Assembly (NCBI RefSeq): GCF_018342065.1
Contig: NZ_JAFDOE010000001.1
Coordinates: forward strand, 620,001-684,000
From: Citrobacter sp. FP75
GTDB lineage: Bacteria; Pseudomonadota; Gammaproteobacteria; Enterobacterales; Enterobacteriaceae
Length of the DNA stretch: 64,000 nucleotides
Direction: 5' to 3'
The notes beneath the pieces were generated by a model. The model did not search any database. It was not told the DNA's origin and worked only from the letters and a program-made list of their open reading frames with translations. Every line of letters starts with the position of its first letter. Positions within the stretch are counted from its first letter, which is position 1. Below are positions 44,407 through 53,558 of this stretch, one piece after another. The position numbers and the translations under genes are program-made.

Positions 44407-46115
44407 AACAGATTACGCGGTTACAGCTGGCAGGCGATGAAATCAACGTTGCCGATCTTAATCTGGCTCTTGAGCTAAACACCTGCGGACGTGGTTTTAT
44501 CACGGCGAGCACCCCTAAAGACTATACCGGGCAGGTTGTGCGCCTCGATGTGGGTTATCCGGATCTGTTACTTCGCTGGTTTACGGGGTATGTCGAACGT
44601 AGCCAGCCTGCGGAAAATGGAACCGTGCGCCTGTTTGTGCGGGAAATGGCGGGAGTGCTGGAAGGGGATTTGCCCTGCTCATTCCAGCATCCGACGCTGA
44701 GGCAGATTGCTGACTGGCTGCACAATCAGAGCGGCCTGACCATTGCCTTACCTGATGGTGTGAAGTATACCGACACGCCCGCGCCATATTTCACGCATTC
44801 CGGTTCAGGGCATCAGCTACTCAACGATCTGGGGAAAGCATTCAGCATCCCGGATTATATCTGGTGTCCCTTGCCGGATGGCTCAGTCTATATAGGCGAG
44901 GCTGGCAAAATGATGCTTTCCACAGCGGTGGATATCCCCGCCGAGTTTAGCCAGCAGACCGCAAACGGGAAAACCCTTACTATTCCGGTGGTTCAGTCAA
45001 TCCGCCCCGGCGTGATCGTTAATGGCCAGCGCATTACCCATGTCAGGCTGTACGGCCCAATGATGGATTTAACCTGGACGCCCATCAGCGCGACTACTGG
45101 CAAACCAATGCAAAAGCCACCTTTGCGCCGCCAGATTGAACAGATTTACCCCGAACTTACATCTGGGCTTCACCTGCCGAAATTTGCCCGTGTTCAGGCT
45201 CCAGCGGAAGACACGCAGGCGGGGAATATATCTAATCCGTTCCGTCCGCGTTACGCCGTCGATCTGCAGTTGCTTGATGCTGACGGGAACCCGGCAAAAG
45301 ACACTCCTGTTTATCCGGCCATCCCATTGCCAACCCCAATGGGTGGGAATGATGCTGGTGTCTTCAGCTACCCGCCACCCGGCACAATGGTGGAGATCGG
45401 TTTTGCGGATGGGCGGCAGGATCGCCCGTTTGTTCGTCAGGCCATATCACAGGGTAACAGCCTGCCGGACATTAAACCCGGTGAGCAGCTCCAGCAGCAG
45501 CGCGCCGAAGTGTCGCAGCGCGTGACAACCTCCGGTGACTGGGTGCGGCAGACTGACCAGGCGATCAATGAGTCGTCAATGTCGCGCGTCGTGAATGCTG
45601 ACTCAGAGCAGCGCAGTGTGACAGAACGTACAACGACGATTAAGGCTAACGACACTTCCACCATTGTGGGCAAGTCCACATTAATGGCCGGTTCCATCCA
45701 GCACGTGACGACCGGCGATCATAGTCTGGGTGTGAAGGGCAGTTCAGTGGCCAGCATTGGCACGGATAAGACGGAGAAGATTGCAGGTAAATCAGCCGTT
45801 GATGTGGGCGGCGGCATCACGACCACAGCGAGCGGAGACATTACCGAGACCAGCGGCGGAACGCGCAGCAGCACCGCAGCGACAACGCAGCAGATCACCG
45901 CGCCAACCGTGTGGCTGGGCAGCAAGGAAGTAAACGTCACGCAACTCATGCTGGACACGCTCGACCTGCTTAACACTCTGGTTGCTGCGCTTGCGTCACA
46001 TACCCACACTGAAACGGATAGCGAGACACGCCAGCCAACCAACGCCCCGGACATTACGGCGATAGCTACACAGGCCCAGGCGCTGACTGAGAAATATAAA
46101 CCCATCATCGCATAA
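44403..46115 (+). CDS. Baseplate hub-spike fusion (gpD plus gpV equivalent)
   Basis: The 570-residue protein combines a hub domain (about residues 1-200; TPKDYTGQVVRLDVGYPDLL, LHNQSGLTIALPDGV) with an OB-fold (TPVYPAIPLPTPMGGNDAGV, GTMVEIGFADGRQDRPFVRQ) and a C-terminal beta-helical spike with Thr/Ser/Gly repeats (TTIKANDTSTIVGKSTLMAG, GDITETSGGTRSSTAATT). The spike ends with SHTHTETDSE; the H-x-H is like the metal-binding tip of gpV. In P2 these are separate genes D and V. Confidence 0.88.
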   Translation: MKQITRLQLAGDEINVADLNLALELNTCGRGFITASTPKDYTGQVVRLDVGYPDLLLRWFTGYVERSQPAENGTVRLFVREMAGVLEGDLPCSFQHPTLRQIADWLHNQSGLTIALPDGVKYTDTPAPYFTHSGSGHQLLNDLGKAFSIPDYIWCPLPDGSVYIGEAGKMMLSTAVDIPAEFSQQTANGKTLTIPVVQSIRPGVIVNGQRITHVRLYGPMMDLTWTPISATTGKPMQKPPLRRQIEQIYPELTSGLHLPKFARVQAPAEDTQAGNISNPFRPRYAVDLQLLDADGNPAKDTPVYPAIPLPTPMGGNDAGVFSYPPPGTMVEIGFADGRQDRPFVRQAISQGNSLPDIKPGEQLQQQRAEVSQRVTTSGDWVRQTDQAINESSMSRVVNADSEQRSVTERTTTIKANDTSTIVGKSTLMAGSIQHVTTGDHSLGVKGSSVASIGTDKTEKIAGKSAVDVGGGITTTASGDITETSGGTRSSTAATTQQITAPTVWLGSKEVNVTQLMLDTLDLLNTLVAALASHTHTETDSETRQPTNAPDITAIATQAQALTEKYKPIIA

Positions 46116-46135
46116 GCATTAAGCACCACACTCAC

Positions 46136-46159
46136 AGCCCGCAAAATGCGGGCTTTTTT
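46136..46159 (+). terminator. Terminator of the late tail operon
   Basis: A hairpin, AGCCCGC-AAAAT-GCGGGCT, is followed by six T residues about 20 nt after the spike stop. It should end the long rightward late transcript. Confidence 0.92.
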
Positions 46160-46661
46160 ACGTCCTCCCCAGACGCAACCAGAGCCACCACAGCAGCCCA
46201 CACAGCCACCCCATGCCAGCGCAACACCATCAAACGATCAATGCAGCAGGATGCCGCACAGCGAGCCACAGCCCACGCAACGCAATCAACCACGTGACAA
46301 AAACGGCGCTACACCGCACCCGCCTGCGCTTTTTGTGTTGAGAGTTTATTTCAGTTAGAAAATTCTACAAACCACCCCGCCAGCCCGCGCCAGCACTGGC
46401 GGTCTGTCAGAGTTCGCAAACTGAAAAGATTGAAACAGATTTCATTTTTTTTCAGTTTTAACGATCAATTCGGGAAAGTGTTAAAAACGCAACGCTATGT
46501 AAATAAAGGCTTTTAACTACTTTTTGTCACCAGAAACGATCAAATAAACGATCATTTTACATTGGCGTAAAAATCAGGAAAGGTAGGAACGGCGCGTCAT
46601 GCGGGGTGTTTTGGCCAAATACAATAACTGAAAATTTTAGAGCTAAGTTGCGAAGAGTAAC
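46160..46661. other. Non-coding right-end region, candidate cos and packaging region
   Basis: About 500 bases without a credible gene. The first 190 are rich in C and A and poor in T. Two hairpins follow: CCGCCAG/CTGGCGG (46377-46402) and AAACTGAAAA/TTTTCAGTTT (46418-46458). Four AACGATCA copies lie across the region. GGCGCGTCATGCGGGG (46591-46606) somewhat resembles the GC-rich P2 cos sequence. In HP1-type phages with this gene order cos lies near this place, so a packaging site is possible. Confidence 0.4.
46233..46554 (+). repeat. Four direct copies of AACGATCA
   Basis: The 8-mer AACGATCA occurs at 46233-46240, 46460-46467, 46535-46542 and 46547-46554, all on the plus strand, the last two exactly 12 bp apart. 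Such clustering is far above chance for an 8-mer. They could be terminase or regulator binding sites. Confidence 0.6.
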
Positions 46662-46688
46662 AAAAAGGCTCGGTCGCTGCCGAGCCTT
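46662..46688 (-). terminator. Terminator of the right-end zinc-ribbon gene
   Basis: On the minus strand a 9-bp stem (AAGGCTCGG paired with CCGAGCCTT, 6-nt loop) is followed by TTTTT, 24 nt after the stop codon of the leftward gene. Confidence 0.88.
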
Positions 46689-46712
46689 GTTTTGCTTCTC
46701 AAGCAAGTATTG

Positions 46713-47243
46713 TTATAGCCTTCCCTGCTTAATTTTGAAATCAACTACACCTTCAGTTTTAAGATCAATTGTGCAGGAATATGTCATTGTTGTTTTTGCG
46801 TTAAACCCATTGGAAAATTTAACCTTATCGCCAAAATATGTTAGTTGCCCTTTTTTGCTGTCCAGTATGAATCTAGAAAATTTTTGCTCTAGTACACCAT
46901 CGGTCCATTCAAAATCAAATTTTGCTGAGCGTTCAACAAGTGGAACGCATTGCACTATGGCCGCTCCGATCTCTTTGTTGAATAAGCACTGTCCATCCGT
47001 AGCTGCACAGGTTTTAACATCTTTTTCTGCGTCTGCGGTTTTGGTTGTATCGCTTTTATCACTTGAACACGATGACCAAAGCCAGCAGACGATTATTGCC
47101 AGTACCACAAGGATAAGGCATCCACCCGCAGCTTCTTTTTTCGATGGGGGAATGACAGCGGGGCTTGAGACTCCGCAATGTGGGCACGTCTTTGCGGTTG
47201 ATGAAACCTCTTTTTTACATTCCTTGCAAACAGTAAGAGCCAT
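46713..47243 (-). CDS. Zinc-ribbon membrane protein, accessory gene at the prophage right end
   Basis: The 176-residue protein starts MALTVCKECKKEVSSTAKTC with a zinc ribbon C6-x2-C9-x10-C20-x2-C23, then a single membrane segment (GGCLILVVLAIIVCWLWSSC, about residues 39-58) and a roughly 115-residue C-terminal domain, probably periplasmic, that has no known match to me. The start at 47243 (AGGGA upstream) is preferred over 47270. It is AT-rich, on the opposite strand from the late operon, has its own terminator and lies next to attR: the typical place of a lysogenic conversion or superinfection-exclusion gene. Confidence 0.8.
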   Translation of the reverse strand: MALTVCKECKKEVSSTAKTCPHCGVSSPAVIPPSKKEAAGGCLILVVLAIIVCWLWSSCSSDKSDTTKTADAEKDVKTCAATDGQCLFNKEIGAAIVQCVPLVERSAKFDFEWTDGVLEQKFSRFILDSKKGQLTYFGDKVKFSNGFNAKTTMTYSCTIDLKTEGVVDFKIKQGRL

Positions 47244-47425
47244 AAGAAAATCCCTAAAAGCATAGATCATTGACTTGTTGGAAAGCAGAGATCTTGTGAT
47301 TTTGTGCTTAGAGGGCAGTGTGTGAAAAACCCCGCCGAAACGGGGTTATTTTACTGATGTGGTCAATGCGTGGACATTGATAGAAATAAATCCTTTTATT
47401 TCAGTTGATTAAAAGAAAGAAATAA

Positions 47426-47448
47426 GCCGCAGCAGCGGCCTTTTTAGT
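47426..47448 (+). other. attR core (23-bp direct repeat) and aspC terminator remnant
   Basis: Identical to 15023-15045. It lies 10 nt beyond the aspC stop. For aspC transcripts (minus strand) the hairpin is GGCCGC-TGCT-GCGGCT with a short T-rich tail now contributed by phage DNA, weaker than the perfect hairpin kept at attL. Confidence 0.9.
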
Positions 47449-47458
47449 CTTTCGTCAC

Positions 47459-48649
47459 TTACAGTACAGCGACAATCGCTTCACACAACGGTGCCATGTT
47501 ATCTGGCGTCATACCCGCCACGTTCACGCGTCCGGAAGCAACAGCATAAACACCAAATTCTTCACGCAGACGCAGAACCTGTTCTTTCGTCAGGCCGCTG
47601 AAGGAGAACATGCCGTTCTGTTTGATGATAAAGCTGAAGTCGCGGTTTGCACCTTTCTCCTGCAATGTATTCACAAACAGCAGACGCATGCGCTGAATGC
47701 GCTGGCGCATATCGGTCAGTTCCTGCTCCCAGATAGCACGCAGGGCATCATTGCTCAGAATGGTGGCGACAACTGACGCACCGTGGGCCGGTGGGTTGGA
47801 ATAGTTGGCACGAATGACAGACTTCATCTGGCTGAATGCACGGTCAACGGTGTCGGCATCGGCGGCCACCAGCGTACAGGCGCCTACGCGCTCATTGTAC
47901 AGACCAAAGTTCTTGGAGTAAGAGCTGGCGACAATAAGCTCTTTGTGCAGAGCTGCGAATGCGCGCAGGCCTTCGGCATCTTCTTCCAGACCACGAGCAA
48001 AACCCTGATAAGCGAAGTCGAACAGCGGCAACCAGCCTTTTTCGACCGACAGCTGCGCCAGCGTTTGCCACTGCTCCAGCGTAGGGTCAATACCGGTTGG
48101 GTTATGGCAGCAGCCGTGGAACAGCACCACGTCACCCGCCTGTGCTTCACTGAGGCTTGCCAGCAGTGCATCAAAGTCTAAGGAATGGTTTGCCGCGTCG
48201 TAATAATTGTACTCACGTACTTCCAGACCGGCGGAGTTAAAGACGCTCTTATGGTTCGGCCAGCTTGGGTTACTCACCCATACGCGTTGAGCTGAGGTGT
48301 TTTTTGCCAGAAAATCAGCAGCCACACGCAGTGCACCTGTACCGCCAGGGGTTTGTGCTGTACGCGCGCGTTTGTCGTTAATCAGTGCGTTACCTTTACC
48401 AAACAGTAATTCCTGAGTGCAATGACCAAACTCCGGAATACCGTCAATGCCAAGGTAGTTTTTGGTGGTTTCATTTTCCAGTATATATTGCTCGGCTTTC
48501 TTCACGCTGGTTAACACCGGCGTTTTGCCTGTCTCATCTTTATATACACCGATCCCGAGGTTTATTTTCCCTGGGCGGTCATCGGCACGAAACAAATCAG
48601 CCAGGCCCAAAATTGGGTCGGCAGGAGCGGCGGTAATGTTCTCAAACAT
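47459..48649 (-). CDS. aspC: Aspartate aminotransferase
   Basis: The 396-residue, PLP-dependent class I aminotransferase interconverts aspartate and 2-oxoglutarate with oxaloacetate and glutamate. The PLP-binding lysine is in [17 protein letters not shown] (near residue 246), and the substrate-binding segment [10 protein letters not shown] is near residue 180. It is full length and unaffected by the adjacent prophage, which changed only the terminator region downstream. The 130 nt upstream would hold its promoter. Confidence 0.97.
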   Translation of the reverse strand: MFENITAAPADPILGLADLFRADDRPGKINLGIGVYKDETGKTPVLTSVKKAEQYILENETTKNYLGIDGIPEFGHCTQELLFGKGNALINDKRARTAQTPGGTGALRVAADFLAKNTSAQRVWVSNPSWPNHKSVFNSAGLEVREYNYYDAANHSLDFDALLASLSEAQAGDVVLFHGCCHNPTGIDPTLEQWQTLAQLSVEKGWLPLFDFAYQGFARGLEEDAEGLRAFAALHKELIVASSYSKNFGLYNERVGACTLVAADADTVDRAFSQMKSVIRANYSNPPAHGASVVATILSNDALRAIWEQELTDMRQRIQRMRLLFVNTLQEKGANRDFSFIIKQNGMFSFSGLTKEQVLRLREEFGVYAVASGRVNVAGMTPDNMAPLCEAIVAVL

Positions 48650-48780
48650 GACGAGGTTCCATTGTGGTTACAGAAGGGAAGTCCGCTATCAGGTTAACGG
48701 GAGATTTACAAAATGCCAACCGTTAGTGACGAAAAGCCGGGGTGTTTTTTAAAGACGCAAGAATCCGCTGGCGGATATAA

Positions 48781-48806
48781 AAAAACAGGACCGAAGTCCT
48801 GTTTTT
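48781..48806 (-). terminator. ompF terminator
   Basis: A perfect 11-bp hairpin, AAAAACAGGAC-CGAA-GTCCTGTTTTT, lies about 27 nt downstream of the ompF stop, with a T-run on the minus strand. Confidence 0.93.
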
Positions 48807-48832
48807 AAGGCATATAACAAAGAGGTCTGCTA

Positions 48833-49906
48833 TTAGAACTGGTAAACGATACCAACAGCAACGGTGTCGTCAGAGCCTACACCCAGTTTGTTGTCGGAAT
48901 CGATCTGGTTGATGATGTAATCAACATAGGTGGACATGTTTTTGTTGAAGTAGTAAGTCGCACCCACTTCGAAGTAGTTCACCAGATCTACGTCACCGAT
49001 ACCTTCGATGTCCTTACCTTTAGATTTGGTATAGGCGATGGACGGACGCAGGCCGAAGTCGAACTGATACTGAGCAACCAACAGCACGTCTTCAGTTTTG
49101 TTTGCATAACCGTTGGAGATACGGGTTGCGTTATGGGTTTCGCTGTAGTTCGCTGCCAGGTAGATGCTGTTAGCATCGTACTTCAGGCCGGTTGCCCACT
49201 GCTCAGCTTTGTCGCCGTGACCACGCAGAAGCGGATTCTGTTGTGCATCGGTACGGTCAGCAGCGCCGTATGCACCCACGATACCAAAGCCTTCGTATTC
49301 ATAGCTGATAGAACCGCCAACGCCGTCGCCGTTAGAACGACGAACGTCATCACGCTCGTTTTTGCCCAGGTACTGTACAGCGAAGCTCAGGCCTTCAACC
49401 ATACCGAAGAAGTTGGAGTTACGGTAAGTTGCGAGGCCGCCGTTACGCTGAGAGAAGAACTGATCGGAAGCTGCAGTATCACCACCGAATTCTGGCAGCA
49501 TATCGGTGTAACCCAGTGCATCGTATACGACGCCGTAGTTACGACCGTAATCGAAAGAGCCTGCATCGCCAAATTTCAGACCAGCAAAGGCCAGGCGGGT
49601 TTTGTTGCCGTCCTGCGCGTTTGAGCCTTCAGCGTTGTTGCCGGCAAAGTTGTATTCCCACTGGCCGTAACCGGTCAGGTCGCCATTAATCTGAGTTTCC
49701 CCTTTGAAACCAAGACGGGCATAGGTCTGGTCGCCGTTGCCACCGTAGCTATTTTCACCGTTGTGCTTGGAAAAATAGTGCAGACCTACTGCTTTACCGT
49801 ACAGGTCTACTTTGTTGCCATCTTTGTTATAGATTTCTGCAGCGTTAGCTGCCCCGGCTACCAGCAGAGCAGGGATAACCACTGCCAGAATATTGCGCTT
49901 CATCAT
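48833..49906 (-). CDS. ompF: Outer membrane porin OmpF
   Basis: The 357-residue precursor has a 22-residue signal peptide ([22 protein letters not shown]) and a mature protein beginning [20 protein letters not shown]. The L3 constriction loop [20 protein letters not shown] and the C-terminal Phe (VGIVYQF) needed for BAM-assisted assembly are present. The porin forms trimeric channels for small solutes and is an entry route for beta-lactams. The long upstream leader resembles that of E. coli ompF. The surface loops differ from K-12 OmpF, as expected for another species. Confidence 0.93.
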   Translation of the reverse strand: MMKRNILAVVIPALLVAGAANAAEIYNKDGNKVDLYGKAVGLHYFSKHNGENSYGGNGDQTYARLGFKGETQINGDLTGYGQWEYNFAGNNAEGSNAQDGNKTRLAFAGLKFGDAGSFDYGRNYGVVYDALGYTDMLPEFGGDTAASDQFFSQRNGGLATYRNSNFFGMVEGLSFAVQYLGKNERDDVRRSNGDGVGGSISYEYEGFGIVGAYGAADRTDAQQNPLLRGHGDKAEQWATGLKYDANSIYLAANYSETHNATRISNGYANKTEDVLLVAQYQFDFGLRPSIAYTKSKGKDIEGIGDVDLVNYFEVGATYYFNKNMSTYVDYIINQIDSDNKLGVGSDDTVAVGIVYQF

Positions 49907-50481
49907 TATTTATTACCCTCATCGGTTTTTATATGACACCTGCCACTGCCGCCAATAAATTCCGTCAATCAAAATTTACGGAACTATTGATGAGAGTTTG
50001 GTGTCTTTATGTGTCTGACAGGCATCTTTCCATTCAAACTAGCGTTTCGCTACCGTCAAAGTGCTACAAATATAAAGATTTGGTTTCAAAAAGAAAAAAT
50101 GTGTAACAAATTGTTATTTTTATGCAACTTTGTGAACAACTTCAAATTTCAGCTGTCGCTGCGCTATAAATCACCGAATTCATTTCTATTTATATGATTT
50201 TCTTATATTTAATCTGCATAACGGATCTTTTCTGCGCAGATGCTGGAAAGATCGTCGTTTACAGTTGACTATTTTTAGCCGTCCAGAATGCCGTGCAAAT
50301 GGTTAAAAATTGTTCTATTTAGTCAGAAAATGCTAATCCACAATAAAAGTGCTGATTATTTTTTGTGCGCAAATGTTGCAGCGAAATATTACGTAACAGG
50401 AAGGAAGATGGATGGGGTTGCATTCAGGTTGAATTGCGCGTCGGCATAAGTGAAGGTCGTTGCCTGGGCGATGGATATAAA
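49907..50481 (-). promoter_or_regulatory. ompF leader, promoter and OmpR-box region
   Basis: 575 bases without a gene. The minus strand is highly similar to the E. coli ompF control region: a leader beginning near 50010 with the MicF-pairing stretch just before the start codon (about 49910-49935), -10 AAAGAT at 50024-50029 and OmpR-box-like AT-rich repeats at about 50050-50120 (TTTTTGAAACCAAATC, TTTGTAGCACTTT, TTTGTTACACATT). Further upstream (50120-50470) is AT-rich DNA where E. coli has an F4 OmpR box and IHF sites; none was assigned here. Confidence 0.75.
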
Positions 50482-50507
50482 AAAGGCCAGCAATGCTGCT
50501 GGCCTTT
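50477..50507 (-). terminator. asnS terminator
   Basis: A perfect 11-bp hairpin, AAAGGCCAGCA-ATGC-TGCTGGCCTTT (50482-50507), with a T-run on the minus strand, lies 17 nt after the asnS stop. Confidence 0.93.
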
Positions 50508-50524
50508 GGATGAATCATTCAGAA

Positions 50525-51925
50525 TTAGAAGCTGGCGTTACGCGGTGTACGCGGGAACGGAATAACATCACGCACGTTTTGCACGCCGGTGACGTAAGCG
50601 ATCAGACGCTCAAAGCCCAGACCGAAACCGGAATGCGGAACGGTACCGTAGCGACGCAGGTCGCGATACCACCAGTAATCTTCCTTGTTCAGACCCATCT
50701 CCAGCATGCGGGCATCCAGCACGTCAAGACGTTCTTCACGCTGAGAACCACCGATGATTTCACCGATTCCCGGCGCCAGAACATCCATTGCGGCGACGGT
50801 TTTACCGTCTTCGTTAAGGCGCATATAAAACGCCTTGATATCTTTCGGGTAGTTTTTAACAACTACTGGTGCTTTAAAGTGTTCTTCGGCGAGGTAGCGC
50901 TCGTGCTCAGAAGACAGGTCAACGCCCCAGTAGACCGGGTTCTCGAATTTTTTACCGCATTTTTCCAGAATGCTTACTGCGTCGGTGTAATCCACCTGCG
51001 CGAAGTCAGCCTCAATGAAACGCTCCAGGCGTGAAACCGCGTCTTTGTCGACACGTTCAGCGAAGAACTTCATGTCGTCTGCACGCTCTTCCAGTACGGC
51101 TTTGAACGCGTACTTCAGCATGGCTTCAGCCAGGCCCGCAACATCGTTCAGATCGGCAAAAGCGACTTCCGGCTCCAGCATCCAGAACTCAGCCAGGTGG
51201 CGGCTGGTATTGGAGTTTTCTGCACGGAAAGTCGGGCCAAAAGTATAAATTTTGGACAGGGCGCAGGCGTAGGTTTCGCCGTTCAACTGGCCGGAAACGG
51301 TCAGGAACGCTTCTTTACCGAAGAAGTCTTTGTCGAAATCGACTTTCCCCTGATCGTTACGCGGCAGGTTTTCCAGGTCCAGCGTCGAAACGCGGAACAT
51401 TTCACCCGCACCTTCGGTGTCTGAAGCGGTGATCAGCGGAGTCGATACCCAAAAGAAACCCTGCTCGTGGAAAAAGCGATGCAGCGCCTGTGCCAGCGTA
51501 TGACGTACGCGCGCGACTGCACCAATCATGTTGGTACGTGGACGCATATGCGCCACTTCACGCAGGTACTCAATGCTGTGACGTTTTGCTGCCATTGGGT
51601 AGGTATCAGGATCGTCAACCCAGCCGGTCACTTCAACCTCGGTGGCCTGAATCTCAAAGCTCTGTCCCTGTCCAGGAGACGCAACGACTTTACCCGTCAC
51701 GATAACCGAGCAGCCCGTCGTCAGACGTAATACGTCTTGATTGTAATTGGGCAGAGAATTATTGATGACGGCCTGTACAGGATCAAAGCAGGAACCGTCA
51801 TAAACGGCGAGGAAGGAGATGCCAGCTTTTGAATCTCGGCGGGTACGCACCCATCCGCGCACGGTGACTTCGCTGTCAACGGCTACGCGGCCCTGGAGTA
51901 CGTCGGCTACAGGCACTACGCTCAT
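50525..51925 (-). CDS. asnS: Asparaginyl-tRNA synthetase
   Basis: The 466-residue class IIb aminoacyl-tRNA synthetase has an N-terminal OB-fold anticodon-binding domain ([20 protein letters not shown]) and a catalytic domain with motif 2 [20 protein letters not shown] (near residue 225) and motif 3 [15 protein letters not shown] near the C-terminus. The start at 51925 ([12 protein letters not shown]) matches E. coli; the frame is open to 51961 but not homologous there. It is transcribed in the same direction as pncB, which lies upstream with its own terminator. Confidence 0.96.
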   Translation of the reverse strand: MSVVPVADVLQGRVAVDSEVTVRGWVRTRRDSKAGISFLAVYDGSCFDPVQAVINNSLPNYNQDVLRLTTGCSVIVTGKVVASPGQGQSFEIQATEVEVTGWVDDPDTYPMAAKRHSIEYLREVAHMRPRTNMIGAVARVRHTLAQALHRFFHEQGFFWVSTPLITASDTEGAGEMFRVSTLDLENLPRNDQGKVDFDKDFFGKEAFLTVSGQLNGETYACALSKIYTFGPTFRAENSNTSRHLAEFWMLEPEVAFADLNDVAGLAEAMLKYAFKAVLEERADDMKFFAERVDKDAVSRLERFIEADFAQVDYTDAVSILEKCGKKFENPVYWGVDLSSEHERYLAEEHFKAPVVVKNYPKDIKAFYMRLNEDGKTVAAMDVLAPGIGEIIGGSQREERLDVLDARMLEMGLNKEDYWWYRDLRRYGTVPHSGFGLGFERLIAYVTGVQNVRDVIPFPRTPRNASF

Positions 51926-52062
51926 AATAGTCTCTCTGTTAATAGTCGGATATATAAACACATGTCCACCCGTAATGGGGGGATACCTATGTTACCTGGC
52001 ATCTGCAATCAGACAAGCAGAATTCGTAGCTGGAGTGAAAGATTTCGGAAATAAATACGAAA

Positions 52063-52083
52063 AGGGAGCCGAAACGACTCCCT
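52063..52083 (-). terminator. pncB terminator
   Basis: The minus strand forms AGGGAGTCG-TTT-CGGCTCCCT (one G-T pair) followed by TTTTCG, 8 nt after the pncB stop. Confidence 0.75.
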
Positions 52084-52090
52084 GGGGTGA

Positions 52091-53293
52091 TTAACTGGCT
52101 TTTTTGATATGCGGAAGGTCGAAGGCTTTGCGCAACGCACGGACAAACGCTTTATCGTGGCAAATGGTTTTACCCGGACTGTCGGATAGCTTCGCCACCG
52201 GTTTGCCGTTGCATTCAACCAGCTTGATAACGATATTCAGCGGCTTGACCTGAGGAATATTGCAGGTCAAACGCGTGCCGATACCAAAACTCAGCTGCAC
52301 GCGAGAAGAGAAGTGGCGATAAAGTTCAATCGTTTTCTTCAAATCAAGATTATCGGAGAACACCAGCGTTTTGCTGAGTGGATCGATACCCAGCTTTTCG
52401 TAATGCGCGATGGCTTTTTCACCCCATTCCACCGGATCGCCAGAGTCATGGCGCAGACCCTGATAGCGGGTCGCAAACTCAACGCCAAAATCGCGTAAAA
52501 ATGCATCCATGGTGATGCAGTCGGTCAACGCAATGCCAAGCTTGTCGGGATATTCGTTCAGCCAGGCGGCAAGCGCGACGCGCTGGCTGGTGGCAAGCTC
52601 AGGGCTAATTTGCTGATGCGCCTGGAACCATTCATGCGCCTGGGTTCCCATTGGGGTTAATGACAGGCGGCGGGCAAGATCGTAGTTACTGGTGCCAACA
52701 AACCACGGCTCTTGCTGAAGACGTTGAACAATAGCCTGCTGTACTTCACGCGAAAAACGCCGACGCGTACCGAAATCCATCAGATGGAAGCGGGACATAT
52801 CGATATCTTTCGTTAAAGCAGAGAATTCGACTAGTTTGCTTTCCAACTCATCGAGTGCCTGTGGGACGCCTGATTCAGGCGAACGGTAACGGTGCGCCAG
52901 CTCGCTAATCACCGCCAGCAGCGGGACTTCCCACATGATCACTTCACGCCACGGGCCGGTTAAGCGAATATTCAACTTACCGTTATCGTTGGTAACGCAC
53001 ACCTGTTGCGGGTTATAGCGAAAATCGCGTAACCAGTTCAGGTAGTCGGCTTTAAAGAAGGGCAGGCCGGAGAGCCACTGGTACTCGTCCTCCTGCAGTT
53101 GCAGGTGCTGCATAGCATTCACCTGCTCGCGAATAGAATCGGCATAAATACCGAGCAGGTCATCGCCACGGCAGCGAAATTCAGCCGCTACTTGTACATC
53201 ATAGTAGTGGTGAAAAACGGCTTGCTGCATATGCAACTTATAAGCGTCTGTATCCAGCAGCGAGTGCAGAACAGGAGAAGCGAATTGTGTCAT
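52091..53293 (-). CDS. pncB: Nicotinate phosphoribosyltransferase
   Basis: The 400-residue enzyme makes nicotinate mononucleotide in the NAD salvage pathway, driven by ATP through a phospho-histidine. The phosphorylated His is in [20 protein letters not shown] (near residue 220). The start at 53293 ([20 protein letters not shown]) gives the E. coli length; upstream codons in frame are not homologous. A NadR-type operator lies 30 nt upstream of the start, so repression at high NAD is expected. Confidence 0.96.
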   Translation of the reverse strand: MTQFASPVLHSLLDTDAYKLHMQQAVFHHYYDVQVAAEFRCRGDDLLGIYADSIREQVNAMQHLQLQEDEYQWLSGLPFFKADYLNWLRDFRYNPQQVCVTNDNGKLNIRLTGPWREVIMWEVPLLAVISELAHRYRSPESGVPQALDELESKLVEFSALTKDIDMSRFHLMDFGTRRRFSREVQQAIVQRLQQEPWFVGTSNYDLARRLSLTPMGTQAHEWFQAHQQISPELATSQRVALAAWLNEYPDKLGIALTDCITMDAFLRDFGVEFATRYQGLRHDSGDPVEWGEKAIAHYEKLGIDPLSKTLVFSDNLDLKKTIELYRHFSSRVQLSFGIGTRLTCNIPQVKPLNIVIKLVECNGKPVAKLSDSPGKTICHDKAFVRALRKAFDLPHIKKAS

Positions 53294-53322
53294 AGGTGCG
53301 CAGTAGCATCCTCTCACGGGAG

Positions 53323-53340
53323 CGTTTAGTACAATAAACA
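53323..53340. promoter_or_regulatory. NadR-type operator of pncB
   Basis: CGTTTA-GTACAA-TAAACA matches the NadR palindrome TGTTTA-N6-TAAACA at 11 of 12 positions and lies 30 nt upstream of the pncB start. A partial second half-site, TGTTTA, begins at 53368. Confidence 0.75.
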
Positions 53341-53558
53341 ACTAAGAAAACCGCTGGAGTATACCCTGTTTAGCGATTTATTGAACCCCGATCACACCAT
53401 AAGCTGTCTTTCTGGTCGAGGGCAATTCGTGCCTCGTGTTATACAAATGTAGCAAAAAGGGTGTTTGTACCTGAAAAGATGAACATTCTGCGTAGCGCGA
53501 TTTACGCAACAGGAATAGACTGAACCCGAGACTCTACCAAAGATGCTAAAGGTTTTTT

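Larger units (their letters stand above)
15023..47448. mobile_element. P2-type prophage between gloC and aspC
   Basis: A 32.4-kb insertion is bounded by a perfect 23-bp direct repeat (15023-15045 and 47426-47448), with a P2-type integrase next to the left repeat. It contains a recognisable repressor, cox, replication gene A, Ogr-type activator, portal, terminase, scaffold-protease, capsid, head and tail completion genes, sheath, tube, tape measure, baseplate, fibre and lysis genes, with no visible frameshift or insertion sequence. It is therefore probably functional. The genus-level affiliation within the P2-like phages is not resolved; the late-gene order resembles HP1/K139-type phages more than P2. 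Confidence 0.96.

Noticed and set aside
46146-46358. 70-codon Pro/Gln-rich frame after the late terminator
   Set aside because: It starts inside the terminator hairpin, has no ribosome site, and its composition simply reflects the C/A bias of the strand.
46606-47265. 219-codon plus-strand frame at the prophage right end
   Set aside because: The opposite strand holds the zinc-ribbon gene with a good start, start-site context and a terminator; the plus frame lacks these.
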